DNA of 64,000 nt from Piezodorus guildinii (GCA_023052935.1 CM041294.1:40013236-40077235); one strand, 5' to 3'. Numbered from the stretch's first letter, positions 1-11,740 are shown. Notes: generated by a model not told the origin, from the sequence alone. Numbers and translations are program-made.

Positions 1-800
1 CAGTCAATACTGATCCAACTATTGCCTCTCAAACTCTCCAATCCCACATCAGGGACCTCGAAGTATGGTGTCAGAACTTGAGAATTAAAATAAATGCCAA
101 CAAATCCAACCAAATTACCTTTACCCTTCGTCGTAAACCTACGACATCCTGCCCAACTGCCTCCATCAATAATACTCCTCTTGCCCCGGTTGAACAGATC
201 TAGGACTGCACCTTGACAAACGTCTCACTTGGAACCCTCAAACAACACTGAAACGATAAGAAACTGCTCGACGTTTTCGACTACTTCAACACTTACTAAA
301 CAAACGTTCTAATCTTCCACTTAACTACAAAATATCTTCATGACTATCATAAGGTCGATATGGACTTACGGAGTAGAGCTTTAGGGCTCTACTAAACCAT
401 CGAATTCTGCCCGTATCCAATCCCTACAATCCAAAATCCTTCGTAAAATCCTCAATGCTCCTTAATTTGTCACGAATACACTATCCACAAAGACCTTAAT
501 GTTCCGTATGTTGCTGATTTGGCCCAATCTTGATACCATTCCTTTCATGGCAAACTCCATTCCAACCCTAATCCTCTAGTTTCAATCCTTTCTTCCTCTT
601 CAATTCCTGACAATCCTCCAAGGCGGCTGAAAAGGAGATGGCCCTGAGACCTTCTAGTTTAGAACATTTTTAGAGTGCTTCCATTGGGAAGATTCTCTAC
701 ATGTGTTTCATGCCTTTATATATTTCATCTAATTTACTTGTATTCCTGTATACAGTTGTAAATTCCAATAGATAAATTTAAAAAAATTTAAAAAAAAAAT
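1..800 (+). mobile_element. Jockey-type LINE (subfamily J1), 3' end, truncated by window edge
   Basis: The sequence reads as the end of a Jockey-clade reverse transcriptase: the thumb segment with FTLRRKP at about 118-140, then the C-terminal region with KDLNVPYVADLAQS near 492-530 and PPRRLKRRWP near 617-645. Stops and frameshifts are frequent, so it is dead. The short 3' UTR carries a signature (TGCTTCCATTGGGAAGATTC) shared with the J1 copies at 33.2, 52.1, 52.9 and, inverted, 50.9, 54.2 and 57.7 kb. An A-rich tail sits at 778-800. The upstream part, including the polymerase catalytic site, lies outside the window. Confidence 0.85.
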
Positions 801-2828
801 GAGGAACCGAAAGAAAATGTCTGTATATAATTTACAAAACGAAATTATTTCATTGCTTTGTTATAGTTTTAATTATTTTTGTATTATTAATTTGTAATTA
901 GTTTGCAAAATAATTCATTAATTTAATGAACGAAAGACATAACGTAAATAAAAAACATATGTTTTTAGTGTAACTTTATAATTCTTTTTCTAATACTATC
1001 ACTGTAAATATGAAGAGGTTGTAACTAGTTAGTAAGCTATTTACTGCCGTCGGTTGCACAGGTAGTTTCTGAGTTCGTACTTTTCATTCGTATTATTAAT
1101 CGAATTGATTTCACTTAAATTTCCGATTATTCTATCGGTTATCGACCATAATGGGAGGCCGTTTTTTTTCTCTCAATTCCTTTCTCTATTCAACAAGACG
1201 TCACAAAACCACCTTCTACGGATTGGACTTCAGCTGCAAGTTTCCTGTAAACGTCTACGGACCAAGACGGAAGCCTGCTAACCATCTTCTAATAGCAATC
1301 TTGAAGTGGACCGCCTAATTCGGGACCACCACCAGCATCAGTTCCTTCTCTTCGATTACTTACCCAGGGTATTTTGAACATTTTATTTTTTCTTAAATTG
1401 CGCAATTAATCTAAATATAAATCTTTTGAGCTTATTAAAAATTACTATATATTGACTATAAATATTAAACACTGTCTTAATATTAATTATTATTTAAAAT
1501 ATAATTTAATTTAATTATCAACGTAATTCTCGTTCATTTGTTTTCTCAAATAGATTTTAAATAATTGAAATTCAATTTCATTTTTTTTTTCGTAAATATA
1601 GTATTGTTTTATTATTAGTTATTTTCCAAATTAAGAATTATGTCTAGGTTTTGTCTTGTTTGTTTGTTTCCCTTGTGTTTTAATTTTGTGTTAATATGTT
1701 TTAAATTATAATTATAATTGTTGGTGATTATTTTTCTTTTTTTTTTTTTGGAATTGTGTTTCTTTTCTATTTAAAAAAATTAATTGTATTATGTTAAGCT
1801 ATAAATTCATCAATAAATCAGGTTTTAAAATAGCATTCGGAATCATTTGAAAATTCCACCCAAATTTTTATTTTATTTTTAAAAACAACCATATTTTTCC
1901 AGCGTTGGTAATTTAGAGAAAGGTCGTACAAGGGTGCAAGTTTGTTATCCTTGCGGCGCCCTAACTCCCCATTATTTTTAATTACGATAATTTCAATAGT
2001 CGACTAAACATCCTCAATATAGAATATTTATAGAATTTATTACCGTGAGAGAAAACCTAGCTCAGAATATTCTTGAGCGGTTCCCGTTTTAATTATGACA
2101 GCCAAGATTAGTGGCATTAAAATGGCTTTAAGGTTTATTTAATCCATATGTTTTCCCTTAATATTGATTTCCCTTTGTGAGTTCTATGACTTTTAAATCC
2201 AGCCCAAAACAAGCAATAGTACCGTTATTCATTTTTATAAATAAATACATTTTTGCTCCTAATACTTCCTCATGCTCTTATCATGTTGATATAATTTCAC
2301 ATTTTTTCTATGGCTATTATCATATTTGGTAAAATATTGTTGGAAAAAATTGTATGCGAAAAATTACAGAATAAAAAATATTATGCTGGTGAAACCCTAT
2401 CCACACTACACCCTTCGGCAAAACTAGGAGCCAATTCTACACCTACAAAAGAAACCTCAACTTCATTCATAGCTTAATAAAATAAGTTTTCTAGAAAGTT
2501 AGACATATGGAGCCTAAAATGGGGTGAAGAAACCATTTACAAGTTATGTGATATTAAAAATGTTTTATTTATTTAACTAAATAAAACATTTTGCAATTGA
2601 TTCTTCCAAAATCTTCGGTACTTTAAAATTATTTAAATTATAAGACATATCTGAGAGGAAATTTTATCTAGACACCGATGTTATGTTCTCAAATATGTTC
2701 TAAGTGAATGCTTGGAAATGTGGTTTGGAAAAAATAAAAACATAAATATTATTTTTTTATTGGATTATGATTCAATTGTCCTTTCTAGTTGCTAAGTACG
2801 TACTGGAGTTTCCTTGGTGAAGGTATAA

Positions 2829-2831
<3 letters not shown>
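801..2831. other. AT-rich DNA without recognisable genes
   Basis: No coding frame is supported. Two GC-richer patches stand out: 1150-1370, and 1910-1975 around GCGGCGCCC. The first is followed by several hundred bases of T-rich sequence, an arrangement loosely like that at 15.05-15.6 kb. I could not assign either to a family. Confidence 0.4.

Positions 2832-2899
<68 letters not shown>
2832..2899. repeat. (AT)n microsatellite
   Basis: About 34 uninterrupted TA units. Confidence 0.98.
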
Positions 2900-2903
<4 letters not shown>

Positions 2904-3004
2904 AAATTTTTCGCAGTCAAGATTACTGATGATTATTATCGAAGTTTACAAAAATTTCTTGTAAAAAATATCTCGTTGTCAAAAATGTATTGAATTAATA
3001 TTAC

Positions 3005-3960
3005 AAAATCTAGTTGGGCAACGCACGACTTTCACTTATCTCGGCAAATTGAAATCATTTTAAGAACTATTTACTTTTCCAAACAATTTTTAATGAGTAA
3101 TATTACAATCTGTTTTAATTAGAAGATTTTTAATTTAAGAACTATTAAATGAACTTAAGTTGAAAAAAAATTCAAGTTTAGTCAGATTCGTTGGAAACAT
3201 ATGATTTTGATTAAATAATATTAAATTATTACTTATAGTAATCATTAATAATTGGATGCCCTATTCGTCACTCTCCCATTACCTTTCACAGCTTTCTACA
3301 TAAGATAATATTTTTTCTAAAATCATTCTCTTTCCAACGATATATTATACGTCTATGATACTGTTTTTATTATTTAAAAAAAATTAATTGGAAAACATTT
3401 TTGCTCTTTTCTCTTTTAGTTGGTCATCAAATTCATTCAACTCACTTATTTTATCGTTCTTTATAAATGCGAATAAGATGATATTGTTAATCTTTTGGAA
3501 TGTTCAACATTAAAGGAAATTAAAATATCGGCATTTAAGCCCTGTCAGACTATTTCAATCAGAATGAAACCTATATGATATTAAAGCCCATTGAATTTTA
3601 CATCGATGTAGCGAGTTTAATTAAAATCGACTTAGCCTTTTTTTAAAATTTTTTTATAAAATCGTTAAAAGGTGCAAAATGCATGAAATAACGTGATTCT
3701 TCTGGTTGGTGGATTTTGAAGAAAACGTTGCTGTAACATCTCAGGCATATGCGCTTCTCCAATAAGAAATATCAGTTTTATGTAACTTACTTGTATTTCC
3801 ATTGAAGACTGTAAAATTTATTCGAAAAAGTATTAGAAAATTTAAAATGTATTTGAAAATGTTCTCTATCGCAATATTTCATACATAGGTAAGTAAAATT
3901 AAAAATAGTTATTAACATTCGCCTTTTCAATATTTTATTAAAAATAATTTTAAAAATCTG
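3005..3960 (+). repeat. RepA dispersed repeat, long copy
   Basis: This is the most continuous forward copy of an unnamed repeat seen at least five more times in the window. Landmarks in order: CGCACGACTTTCACTTATC near 3023, CTTTCCAACGATATATTATA near 3331, TCGGCATTTAAGCC near 3529, CAGAATGAAACCTATATGA near 3560, GCTGTAACATCTC near 3730, and CATACATAGGTAAGTAAAA near 3880. It contains no coding frame. The sequence near each end holds ACTTTCACTTAC in opposite orientation, hinting at imperfect terminal inverted repeats, so a non-autonomous DNA element is possible. Exact ends are uncertain. Confidence 0.65.
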
Positions 3961-5506
3961 TTACTATTTTTTTAATATGATAAAGTACGACGTAATCTTG
4001 TAATATCGTCTTTCGTTGATTTTAAACTAAAAAAGATTGTATCCAATGTGATAATTAAATAGCAGCTCACCGTTTTTTTAATTTTATATTAAAGCTCTAA
4101 AAATAAAGATTAGCAATTAAATATTTTTCAGAACAGAATGAATGAAGCCGTGATTGGTCATGCGCCCCAAGGTATTCCCTGCATATCCTAGGACATGAGA
4201 CTAATTCTTCATCATGAACTTTACAGTTTAAAAAATTTACCTAAAACAATCATCAACACTTAAAATATATAAAACAAAATATAAATAAATAAAATTCAGT
4301 TCCAATAAAAATAACGAAAAGTCATTGGGGTTCAAACTTCGGTTCGTAACGATACATGGCTTATTTTATTTGTTATTTGACACCTGAAAATTGATTTTTG
4401 ATGCTAATATATGAAAGAAATCCATCGAGATTACGGTAACTGGAACAGGATGTAACTGAAAGATCTATTAATGCTAAAGACGAGCTTCAAACAACCCCTC
4501 TGATAAAAAATTTAAATCTTGCCAAAAGCCTTTCTTATTCTGGTTCTTAAGCTTATTAAGGGTTATATAAAATTCTATAGCCTATCCAGTAACAGGAAAT
4601 ATCCCAAACAAAGTTAGACAATGAAGATCTTACAGTATATTCCTTTAAGCCACGCACAATCTCCACTTTACTTGAGTCCGGCCGTTTGATATTCAAGTCT
4701 AAAGTATTAATTTCGAGAGGGGATAATATTATATTGAGATTATAAAAATAAATTATTTTAAAAATAAATTAATAAAAACTATTACGTAAATATACGAATA
4801 CCAAGGAACTAAATAACATTAAATTAATCGAAGAATAAACAGAAATCCTTGAAAACATGAAAAGGCTTATTGAAAAGCAGCTTTTACTTCGATATTTAAT
4901 TAGAAACCATCTTAAATAAATAACAAAATAATTTAAAAATAAAAAGTATATGTTTTTTTTTCATTTCAAATTATAAATGATTTACCCTGCAGAGTAAAGA
5001 TTGTTTGCTTTACATGAATTCCGGATATGATCCAATTTATTCTGTATTTGTAAAAAAATAAAACAGGTAAACATAGTCTATTACCTATCTTAAATACGTA
5101 ATGGCAATATATAATAGTTGAAGAAATTAAAAACTCCGTTCCTAAAGAAAAACAAAATATTGAATTAAACAATGTGCAGTAAATATATGATAATTACCTA
5201 TAATAGTTATACATATTACGTAATAATAAAGAGATGATATTGAGTCAATATTTACAATATGTTATACACACAACACCTTTAATGATATGCCCAATGATTC
5301 TGCGTTAATTAGGTGCATTGCTATATTTCTTACTTAAAATATAAAACAAAAACATGCTGATATATTAAAAGTCCACAATGAGAACCGACACAATCGACAA
5401 AATATGTGAAGAATAGATTTATACGAATTCTACTGGCATAAGTTATGCAAAGAAAAGACATTACTCATAGAAAAATGTTTTCACATGTTCTTCGCACATT
5501 TTTGGG
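3961..5506. other. AT-rich DNA without recognisable genes
   Basis: Open frames here are short, AT-driven and without recognisable domains. Confidence 0.4.
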
Positions 5507-5971
5507 CTTAGAAAAAAATTTTAAACTATATAATTCGAAGATATAGGAGCCGAGTAAAGTATTGCTTATTTTTTAAAGACGACTGCATTAAGATGCGAGT
5601 TAAAGAATAATAATAAAAATAACAATCTAACAAATTCTACCAAATAAACCTTTACCTTTCGTCGTAAATGAATGACTTCCTGCCCTACAGTATCCTTAAA
5701 TGACACTTCACTAGTCAGTCCCAATACAAACGTATTGCATGGAATCCTCATACAAGACTGAAACGACCAGAAACTACCCGACGTTTTCGACTACTTTAAG
5801 TATACTGGACACCCAAACCTTCCACTTATTTACAAAAGACTCATTTACACGGCCATCATAAGACCTATATGGACATCGTTTAACTTAGAAAAAAATTTAA
5901 ACTGTACAATTCGAAGATATAAGAGCAGAGTAAAACATTGCTTTTCTTTAAAGATGAATTCATTAAGATGT
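5507..5971. repeat. 90-bp direct repeat pair flanking a Jockey fragment
   Basis: The segment at 5507-5596 recurs at 5884-5971 with roughly 80-85 percent identity; both contain TTCGAAGATATA followed by GAGTAAA and CATTAAGATG. The J1 Jockey fragment lies between them. The two copies are too long for an ordinary LINE target duplication, so a local duplication with an insertion in one copy is more likely. Confidence 0.7.
5621..5880 (+). mobile_element. Jockey J1 internal fragment
   Basis: A 260-bp piece matches the thumb region of the J1 reverse transcriptase: FTFRRK near 5650, then the equivalent of NPHTRLKRPETTRRFRLL near 5742-5800 and a residue of RPIWT at the right edge. Both ends are truncated and there is no poly-A tail, so this is not a simple 5'-truncated insertion. 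Confidence 0.75.
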
Positions 5972-6160
5972 AATTTTATTAATAAATAAATACGGATTGC
6001 AATATAATTTAATTTGTATTTCGTTATTAGCTGATATCATTGTAATATGTCTTCATAACTTTGTTATATAAAAAAGTAAATTTTGTCAAATCACGTTTAA
6101 CGGTATTCATGAGTCATTTTGGAATGCTTAGTATAATTTGTAAAACTATTTACAAAAAAT

Positions 6161-6476
6161 TAGGGAGCGGCGTGGTCTAGTGGATAGAGCGCTAGTCAAC
6201 TGTGCTCCGGGTCCTGGGTTCGAATCCCGGCTGTGGCAGAATATTATTTATTCTGTTAATTCAGTCGGGGGGCGACCCTAGGGTATGGAGACCCTCCTGG
6301 GGCAGACCCAGCCTCTATAAAGTGGGTACCCAAATTAATTGGGGAAAAACCTGGCGGCTGAGCGCGATTTAGGTCTAATCACCTCATTGCACTGCCGTTG
6401 GCCTTGAAACAGTACGAATCTCTATATGTACTGACCCCAAGACCCTCCATGGGTTGTAGTGGTACAGGTTTTTTTT
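6161..6476 (+). mobile_element. SINE-I, tRNA-derived SINE, complete with target duplication
   Basis: A 316-bp element begins with a tRNA-like head: a box-A-like GTGGTCTAGTGGATAGAGC near 6171 and a box-B GGTTCGAATCCCGG near 6218. A 240-bp tRNA-unrelated body follows, ending in a T run. Perfect 13-bp direct repeats ATTTACAAAAAAT lie at 6148-6160 and 6477-6489, the mark of LINE-driven retroposition. The acceptor-stem halves do not pair, so this is not a working tRNA gene. The internal RNA polymerase III boxes look intact. A truncated inverted copy is at 13.2 kb. Confidence 0.9.
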
Positions 6477-6489
6477 ATTTACAAAAAAT

Positions 6490-7315
6490 GAAAAAGCAGA
6501 TCATTTTAAAAAATATATTTATCATTAACGTGACAACTTTATCACTTATTGTTTTATTTTGGATTATAAAAAGAAGGTATTTACTTTTGGTAGCAATTAT
6601 TTAATAATAAAGTAAATGTTTTAAAACACTTGGCTACAGAAAGTTCCGATTAAGTCATTTTATTCTGACAAACGATCAACTGAAGTTAAATGACTAAAAT
6701 TTTCGATTACATGAAGTGACTGGATGAAGGTAATGGGTCGACTTTGTACTGCTTTCGATTGGCATGACCAATCACGGCTATATTCATTCTGGTCTGAAAA
6801 AGGTTGAATTACTAGTCTCCATTCTTAAAGCTTTAATACCAGATTAACAAAACGGTTTTATGCTATTAAATTTTCATATTTTATACAACCGTTTTCACTA
6901 GAATATCAACGAAAGTGGATATTAAAATTAATATATCCCCACGGTAAGCTATCCAATTATCACATTTTATACAACTATTTTTACTTAATTATCAACGAGA
7001 GTACTAAAGGGGAAATATTTAATACAGTCACCGGATTTTTTAATTTATTAAAATTAAATAACATGTCGACAAAAAATTAAAAAAAATTAATTTGGTAGAT
7101 TACTTCTCCGACAGCAAAAAATTTTCTGTTAACTTTTTAATCAATATGATGGCTGATATACGTTTTCACAGTGAATATTCACAAAAACTTTGACTCATTA
7201 ACCATTGAGGACATTTTCACTATTTATAAAACAAATCAAATATTTTTTGTTTTAGCTCGATATACTCCTTGTATTATATTCTTTAAAATGTATTCATAAT
7301 ATTCAAGTTCTAACT
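6490..7315. other. AT-rich DNA without recognisable genes
   Basis: Nothing coding seen. Two short near-repeats containing CACATTTTATACAAC occur near 6878 and 6960. Confidence 0.4.
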
Positions 7316-7317
7316 CA

Positions 7318-9347
7318 AGCACAAGTCTACCATCTCAATAGCTCATTAAATCATAATCATTCTGTCTCCCGGCTAAATGACCTATCCTCAGATCACAGCC
7401 CTCTTATCCTAACTCTTTCATTATCTCCTATACTAAAACTCCTTCCACCGTCATTCCTAAGAGGTCCAGTTAACTGGACCCTCTTTCGTGAAATCATAAC
7501 CGATGCAATAGACCTCAGAGTATCCCTCAAATCTTCTCAAAAACTAGACGATGCTGTTAATTCCTTCACCACCCTGATCCAACAAGCAGCCTGGAATGCA
7601 TCTTCACCTTTCCCTTTCCCTCTTTACAACAAGAAGAATCCTATACCCCAAGACCTCCAAGATCTAATCCACACCAAGCGATGCTCCAGAATCCTCTGGC
7701 AAGGAACCAGGCACCCAGGCGATCGGAAATCCTACAACTAATATACCAAATTAGTTAAACAGAAATTAGATTCCTTTAGATCCAACTCCTACAATTCCTA
7801 CCTCTCTTCATTATCCGTAACCGACAATTCTCTATGGAGAATAGCCAAAAAGGTACTTAAACATCATACCATCACCCATCCTCTCCGACAAGCTGATGGT
7901 TCCTGGCTTCGTCAGAGGAGACTAGAACTGAAGCATTCGGCCAGTACCTCTCTACATATTCACCCCCCATCCCAACCACAATTCTACTCATACTGATGGC
8001 GTAGAAGAATTCCTCATCTCCTGGCCATGACCTCCTCAGCTCCAAGATCATTCGACAACTTCCTCAAAAAGCAATTATATTATTTACTTACCTGTATAAT
8101 TGTATCCTCCGCACAGCCCACTTTCCTCTGTTGTGGAAACACTCCATTATTATCCTCTTTCTCAAACCTGGTAAACCTCCCAACAACGCCTCATCATATA
8201 GACCAATCAGCCTTCTCCCTATCCTTTCATTTTTTTTTAAAAAAACCTGCTTAAGCGTATTCTACAGTTAATTGAAATTCTTTCCCACCAGTTCGGATTC
8301 CGCTCGGGGCACTCTACTGTACAGCAAGGTCTAAGAGTGGTTGACTATTTCTCCTCTGCACTTGAAAACAAGCAATACTGCACTGGTGCCTTTCTGGACA
8401 TTGCTCAGGCATTCGACCGGGTCTGGCACCATGGGTTACTTTTCAAACTAAAATCCCTATTATCCCAATCCTTATATCTAATCCTAAGATCCTATATCTC
8501 TAACCGCTCCTTCAGAGTCCGCTGTGGTTCAGAGTTAAAGTTGTTACCATTTGTTGCCCAATCGAGGCCGGCGTACCTCAAGGAAGTGTCCTAGGTCCTA
8601 CCCTCTATATCCTGTTTACAGCAGATATACCTTTAGATCCTGATACCTTCCTAGCATCTTTTGCCGATGATACTGCCATTCTATCAACACATTTGGACCC
8701 AGAACTAGCATCTTCCCATATCCAAAGACACCTCTCCTTGATTGAACATTAGTGCGACGATTGGCGCATCAAAGTCAATCAATCCAAAAGTAAGCACGTC
8801 ACCTTCACCCTCCAACGTAATTCCTGTCCACAAGTTCATTTTAACTCTATACCACTTCCCTGTTCCGACACAGTCCGGTACCTGGTTTTCCTACTAGACA
8901 AAAGACTGACCTGGAACCCTCCTACTCGACTTAAAAGACAAGAGCTCAACAGAAGAAACGGACAGTTATATAGACTACTGAACAGAACATCACAACTTTC
9001 CGTTGGAAACAAACTATTGGTTTACAAGACAATTCTCAAACCTATGTGGACCTACGTAATTGAACTATGGGGTACAACTTAAATTTTCGAACATCAAACG
9101 CATCCAATCCTTTCAGTCTAAAGTCCTTAGAACAATAGTCAATGCTCCCTATTATGTTACGAACAAGACCTTACATCATGACCTCAAGATCCCTTATCTC
9201 CTCGATCTCATCCCATCCAAATTCTCAACCTTCCACCAGAAACTTACTCTTCTTCCTAATCCCCTGGCACAATCCCTATCTAATACCAACCATCCTTACA
9301 ACCCTCCTCGTAGGTTGAGGCGGCAGTGGCCGGGTGATCTCTTATAA
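7318..9347 (+). pseudogene. Jockey J2 endonuclease/reverse transcriptase remnant
   Basis: In life this protein nicks target DNA and copies its own RNA into it. Visible in order: the endonuclease end motif SSDHSPL near 7385; a linker rich in basic residues; the RT fingers motif SSYRPISLLPI near 8190; AFLDIAQAFDRVWHHG at about 8390-8430 (motif A with the first catalytic Asp); AGVPQGSVLGPTLY near 8570-8610; FADD at 8660-8671 (second catalytic pair); FTLQRNSCP near 8805; and the C-terminal APYYVTNKTLHHDLKIPYLL near 9143-9205. The frame changes several times, for example between 8560 and 8570, and stops interrupt it (near 7740 and 8751). Catalytic residues survive but the gene is broken. Confidence 0.85.
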
Positions 9348-9710
9348 ATACGCAACTGGAGTGCTGGGTAATGGCCAACTTCTCCACTGACTAGATTGGT
9401 GACGCGGCTGACTGAGAGGCGCTGGGATCTCCTGACATTGTGCCTCGGCATCCATTTCTGGATGCAGAGGTTCGATTCGGAGTCCCTTGGGGCATTATGT
9501 AAATATTGTATATAGTTATGAATGTGACCAAGATTATAATTATTTTCTTTTATTTCATTTTATTTTATTTTTCATTTGCTATTGAGGTATTTTATTTTTT
9601 GTTTGTTTTACTCTGTACATATGGAATGAATGACTTTTTTTTATCTCTAATACTTATTGCCCAAGATAGTGGCAGATTGTATTATTTCTCAATAAAGCAA
9701 TATTATTAAA
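7318..9710 (+). mobile_element. Jockey-type LINE (subfamily J2), 5' truncated
   Basis: The element runs from the end of the endonuclease domain through reverse transcriptase into a long 3' UTR. The 3' UTR (about 9350-9710) contains GGCGCTGGGATC and an AATAAA at 9691. Part of that UTR matches the J2 copies at 43.6-44.46 kb and, inverted, 20.57-20.94 kb. The left edge is where coding similarity stops, so only the last part of the endonuclease remains. Confidence 0.85.
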
Positions 9711-9741
9711 ATATATATATATCAAATCATTCCGGAATAAA

Positions 9742-10293
9742 TTGATAATCTTTCATTTACAACTACGAAGTAAATGTTTTTCACATTTTAAAACATGTGA
9801 AATATTCAGCCACACCACTGAGACTAAGTTTCCTATCGATTTTGCATTCGAAACTTTGAGTGCTTTAAAAATAAATATTGATACTTGTTTCTCGGACTTT
9901 GATGCCAATGCAAATCAAATTAAGATTTTTCAAAATCCTTTTGATACTGACATTGAAACCCAAGCCCCGGAACTTCAAATGGAAATGATTGATCTACAGT
10001 GCAGTGATATAATTAAGAACAAATATAAAAACTCATCTTCGTTGGAATTTCATAAGAGTCTTCCACTGACACAATTAGATAATTTGCATAAATTTTCTCG
10101 CGGGCTGTTTTCTGTTTTTGGTACTACTTGTTTGTATGATAAGACCTTCTCCAAAATGAACTACACAAACAATTTTTACAGATCTCGATTCACTGATGAG
10201 CATCTTAAATCTTTTTTAATAATTGGTAAAAGTAAAATTAGTCCACAACTAACTATTGTCAGTGGAAAATCTCAATTACATAAATCTCATTAG
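9742..10293 (+). pseudogene. hAT-family transposase C-terminal fragment (ZBED/GTF2IRD2-like)
   Basis: An open frame of 183 codons matches the C-terminal part of hAT transposases of the kind also domesticated in vertebrates as GTF2IRD2, FAM200 and ZBED5. The recognisable run is LQMEMIDLQCSDIIK (about residues 79-93), then a leucine-rich segment and LFSVFGTTCLYDKTFSKMNY (about 122-141) followed by RSRFTDEHLKS. These correspond to the hAT dimerisation region, in which an F-G-S/T-T-Y/C-x-C/Y-E/D-x-F-S pattern is typical. The zinc-finger and catalytic RNase-H parts are missing, so the piece cannot transpose. It starts just after the J2 LINE 3' end and carries no obvious real start codon context. 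Apart from the truncation, the frame is clean for 550 bases, which suggests relatively recent loss. Confidence 0.75.
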
Positions 10294-10624
10294 TATTTCA
10301 TATGTCATTATGCTTGTTATAAGTTATGTTTTTATTTAAAATGTATAAAATGTTAGTTGGATTCACTTCAATAATTTGTTAGTTATTATATACTGAAGTT
10401 AAGTTTTCTGCATATTATACATGTCTTTACTCATTACAATTCTGTGCTTCTTTATCCAACTTATCACAAAAACAATAACAATAAGCCTACAACAATGTTA
10501 TGATTAGTTAGTCCATGACCATATTAATGTAGATGTCATATTAATAATAATTATTCAATATAAAATTAGAATACTTCAGTAAACTAAATTTAATTTGCTA
10601 TAAAAAATATGTTCTCTAATTTTC

Positions 10625-10660
10625 AAGTATGTTAGCTCTCCGCGGGCCGGACAAAATATG
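10625..10660 (+). repeat. GC-rich hAT-like subterminal sequence
   Basis: CTCCGCGGGCCGGAC followed after AAAATAT by GTCCGCGGG forms an inverted repeat in otherwise AT-rich DNA. GCGGGCCGG motifs are common just inside the ends of hAT elements of the GTF2IRD2/Charlie type, and it lies 330 bp downstream of the hAT fragment. It may be the remains of that element's 3' end; the final terminal repeat is not visible. Confidence 0.45.
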
Positions 10661-10718
10661 TCCGCGGGAAGGATGTTGCACTATACACTCATTGTATTCC
10701 TTTTGTATATTTGTAGCC

Positions 10719-10743
10719 CTGATGATGACCAACAATGGTCGAA
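10719..10743 (+). ncRNA. Hammerhead-ribozyme-like core motif
   Basis: CTGATGA at 10719-10725 is followed by GACCA, a four-base loop ACAA and TGGTC (stem II), then GAA at 10741-10743. This is the order of a hammerhead ribozyme core (CUGAUGA, stem II, GAA). Such motifs are known at the ends of Penelope-like retroelements. Stems I and III cannot be closed convincingly from the sequence here, so cleavage activity is doubtful. No Penelope reverse transcriptase is visible nearby. Confidence 0.5.
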
Positions 10744-11446
10744 TCTTTGGCAGACCACTAATAATTAAATCTATTTAATTGTTTCTTTTACTGACCGCCA
10801 CCCGGACTAACTCTTCCTTAAGGTTTCAAATCTCTCCCCCCCCCCCCTACCACGGATCTCCTTAACTTATACTAGGATCAAATTCCAGAAGATATATGTT
10901 CGAGTTGTTTGTTCCTGCATATTCTATAATTCATGATGTCAGTATTATTCTATCAATTAGATGGCATTTCATTGTTTATATTGAAGCAGTCAACAACCCA
11001 TACTCTGATAAATATTGATGTAACATTCTTAATGACCACACCTCAACCTCCACCATTGCAAACCCTCATTGATTTCACAACCTTGAAACAGAAGCGACTA
11101 ACTCCCGAAGGCAGTACCTCGGGTGACGAACGTGATTCCGTTCCTCATTAGAATGCATTACTGCTCGCCCAGCAACATTACATCTAATACCGCTATTATG
11201 CCGTAAGGGTTATTCCGTAAGCTGAGGAATTTACTCTTAAATGTCACGCCCTGGCTCATCCAATAACGCAATTTGCCTCATTGTAATATAACATTCACAG
11301 AAACTTGAAGCAAACTATCATATAGAAAATTAACGCTATAATCTCATCTAAGAAAAATACATCATTAAGGTATTTCATATTTATATCAGTAATTTCAACG
11401 CTAATTACTAAGATAGCTCTAATTTAGTAATTTTAAGTAATTAATA
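10744..11446. other. Unassigned, mixed composition
   Basis: A 72-codon open frame at 10933-11151 ends in TPEGSTSGDERDSVPH and has no recognised domain. A C13 run lies near 10838. GC content is a little higher than in the flanks around 11040-11260. Confidence 0.35.
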
Positions 11447-11740
11447 ATGTCCTCACATCAAAACATCAACTCTCAGCACCATCCCCTTATCTACGATCTC
11501 CTACAGTTCACTTCTCAATTCATTTTCAAGAAACGAGATCCAATCTTTCCAACCAAAGCCCATACAGAACCGAAAAATATAAATACTCCGTTCTTGTACG
11601 TGCAACCAGTTTTTGGAATCACTTCCCGTCAAACATTCCCCATGCTACCTCCCTTTCTTTATTCAAATACCTCCTTGTTCAATATCTTGTTGCCTCCCAA
11701 ACTGATTCAATCTGAAAAAAAAATATTTACTGTTAAGTAT
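11447..11740 (+). mobile_element. CR1-like LINE, C-terminal coding fragment
   Basis: The translation begins with IYDLLQFTSQF, matching the IFDLLQFKSSV of the CR1-like element at 18-20.4 kb. After a frame change it continues as VLVRATSFWNHFPSNIPHA, the usual extreme C-terminus of CR1-group polymerases. Frameshifted and 5' truncated. Confidence 0.65.

Noticed and set aside
6164..6237. tRNA gene
   Set aside because: Box A and B are present, but the acceptor stem does not pair and the sequence is the head of a 316-bp SINE with target duplications.
9506..9709. Hydrophobic small membrane protein
   Set aside because: The frame lies in the T-rich 3' UTR of the J2 Jockey element; the hydrophobicity comes from T-rich codons.
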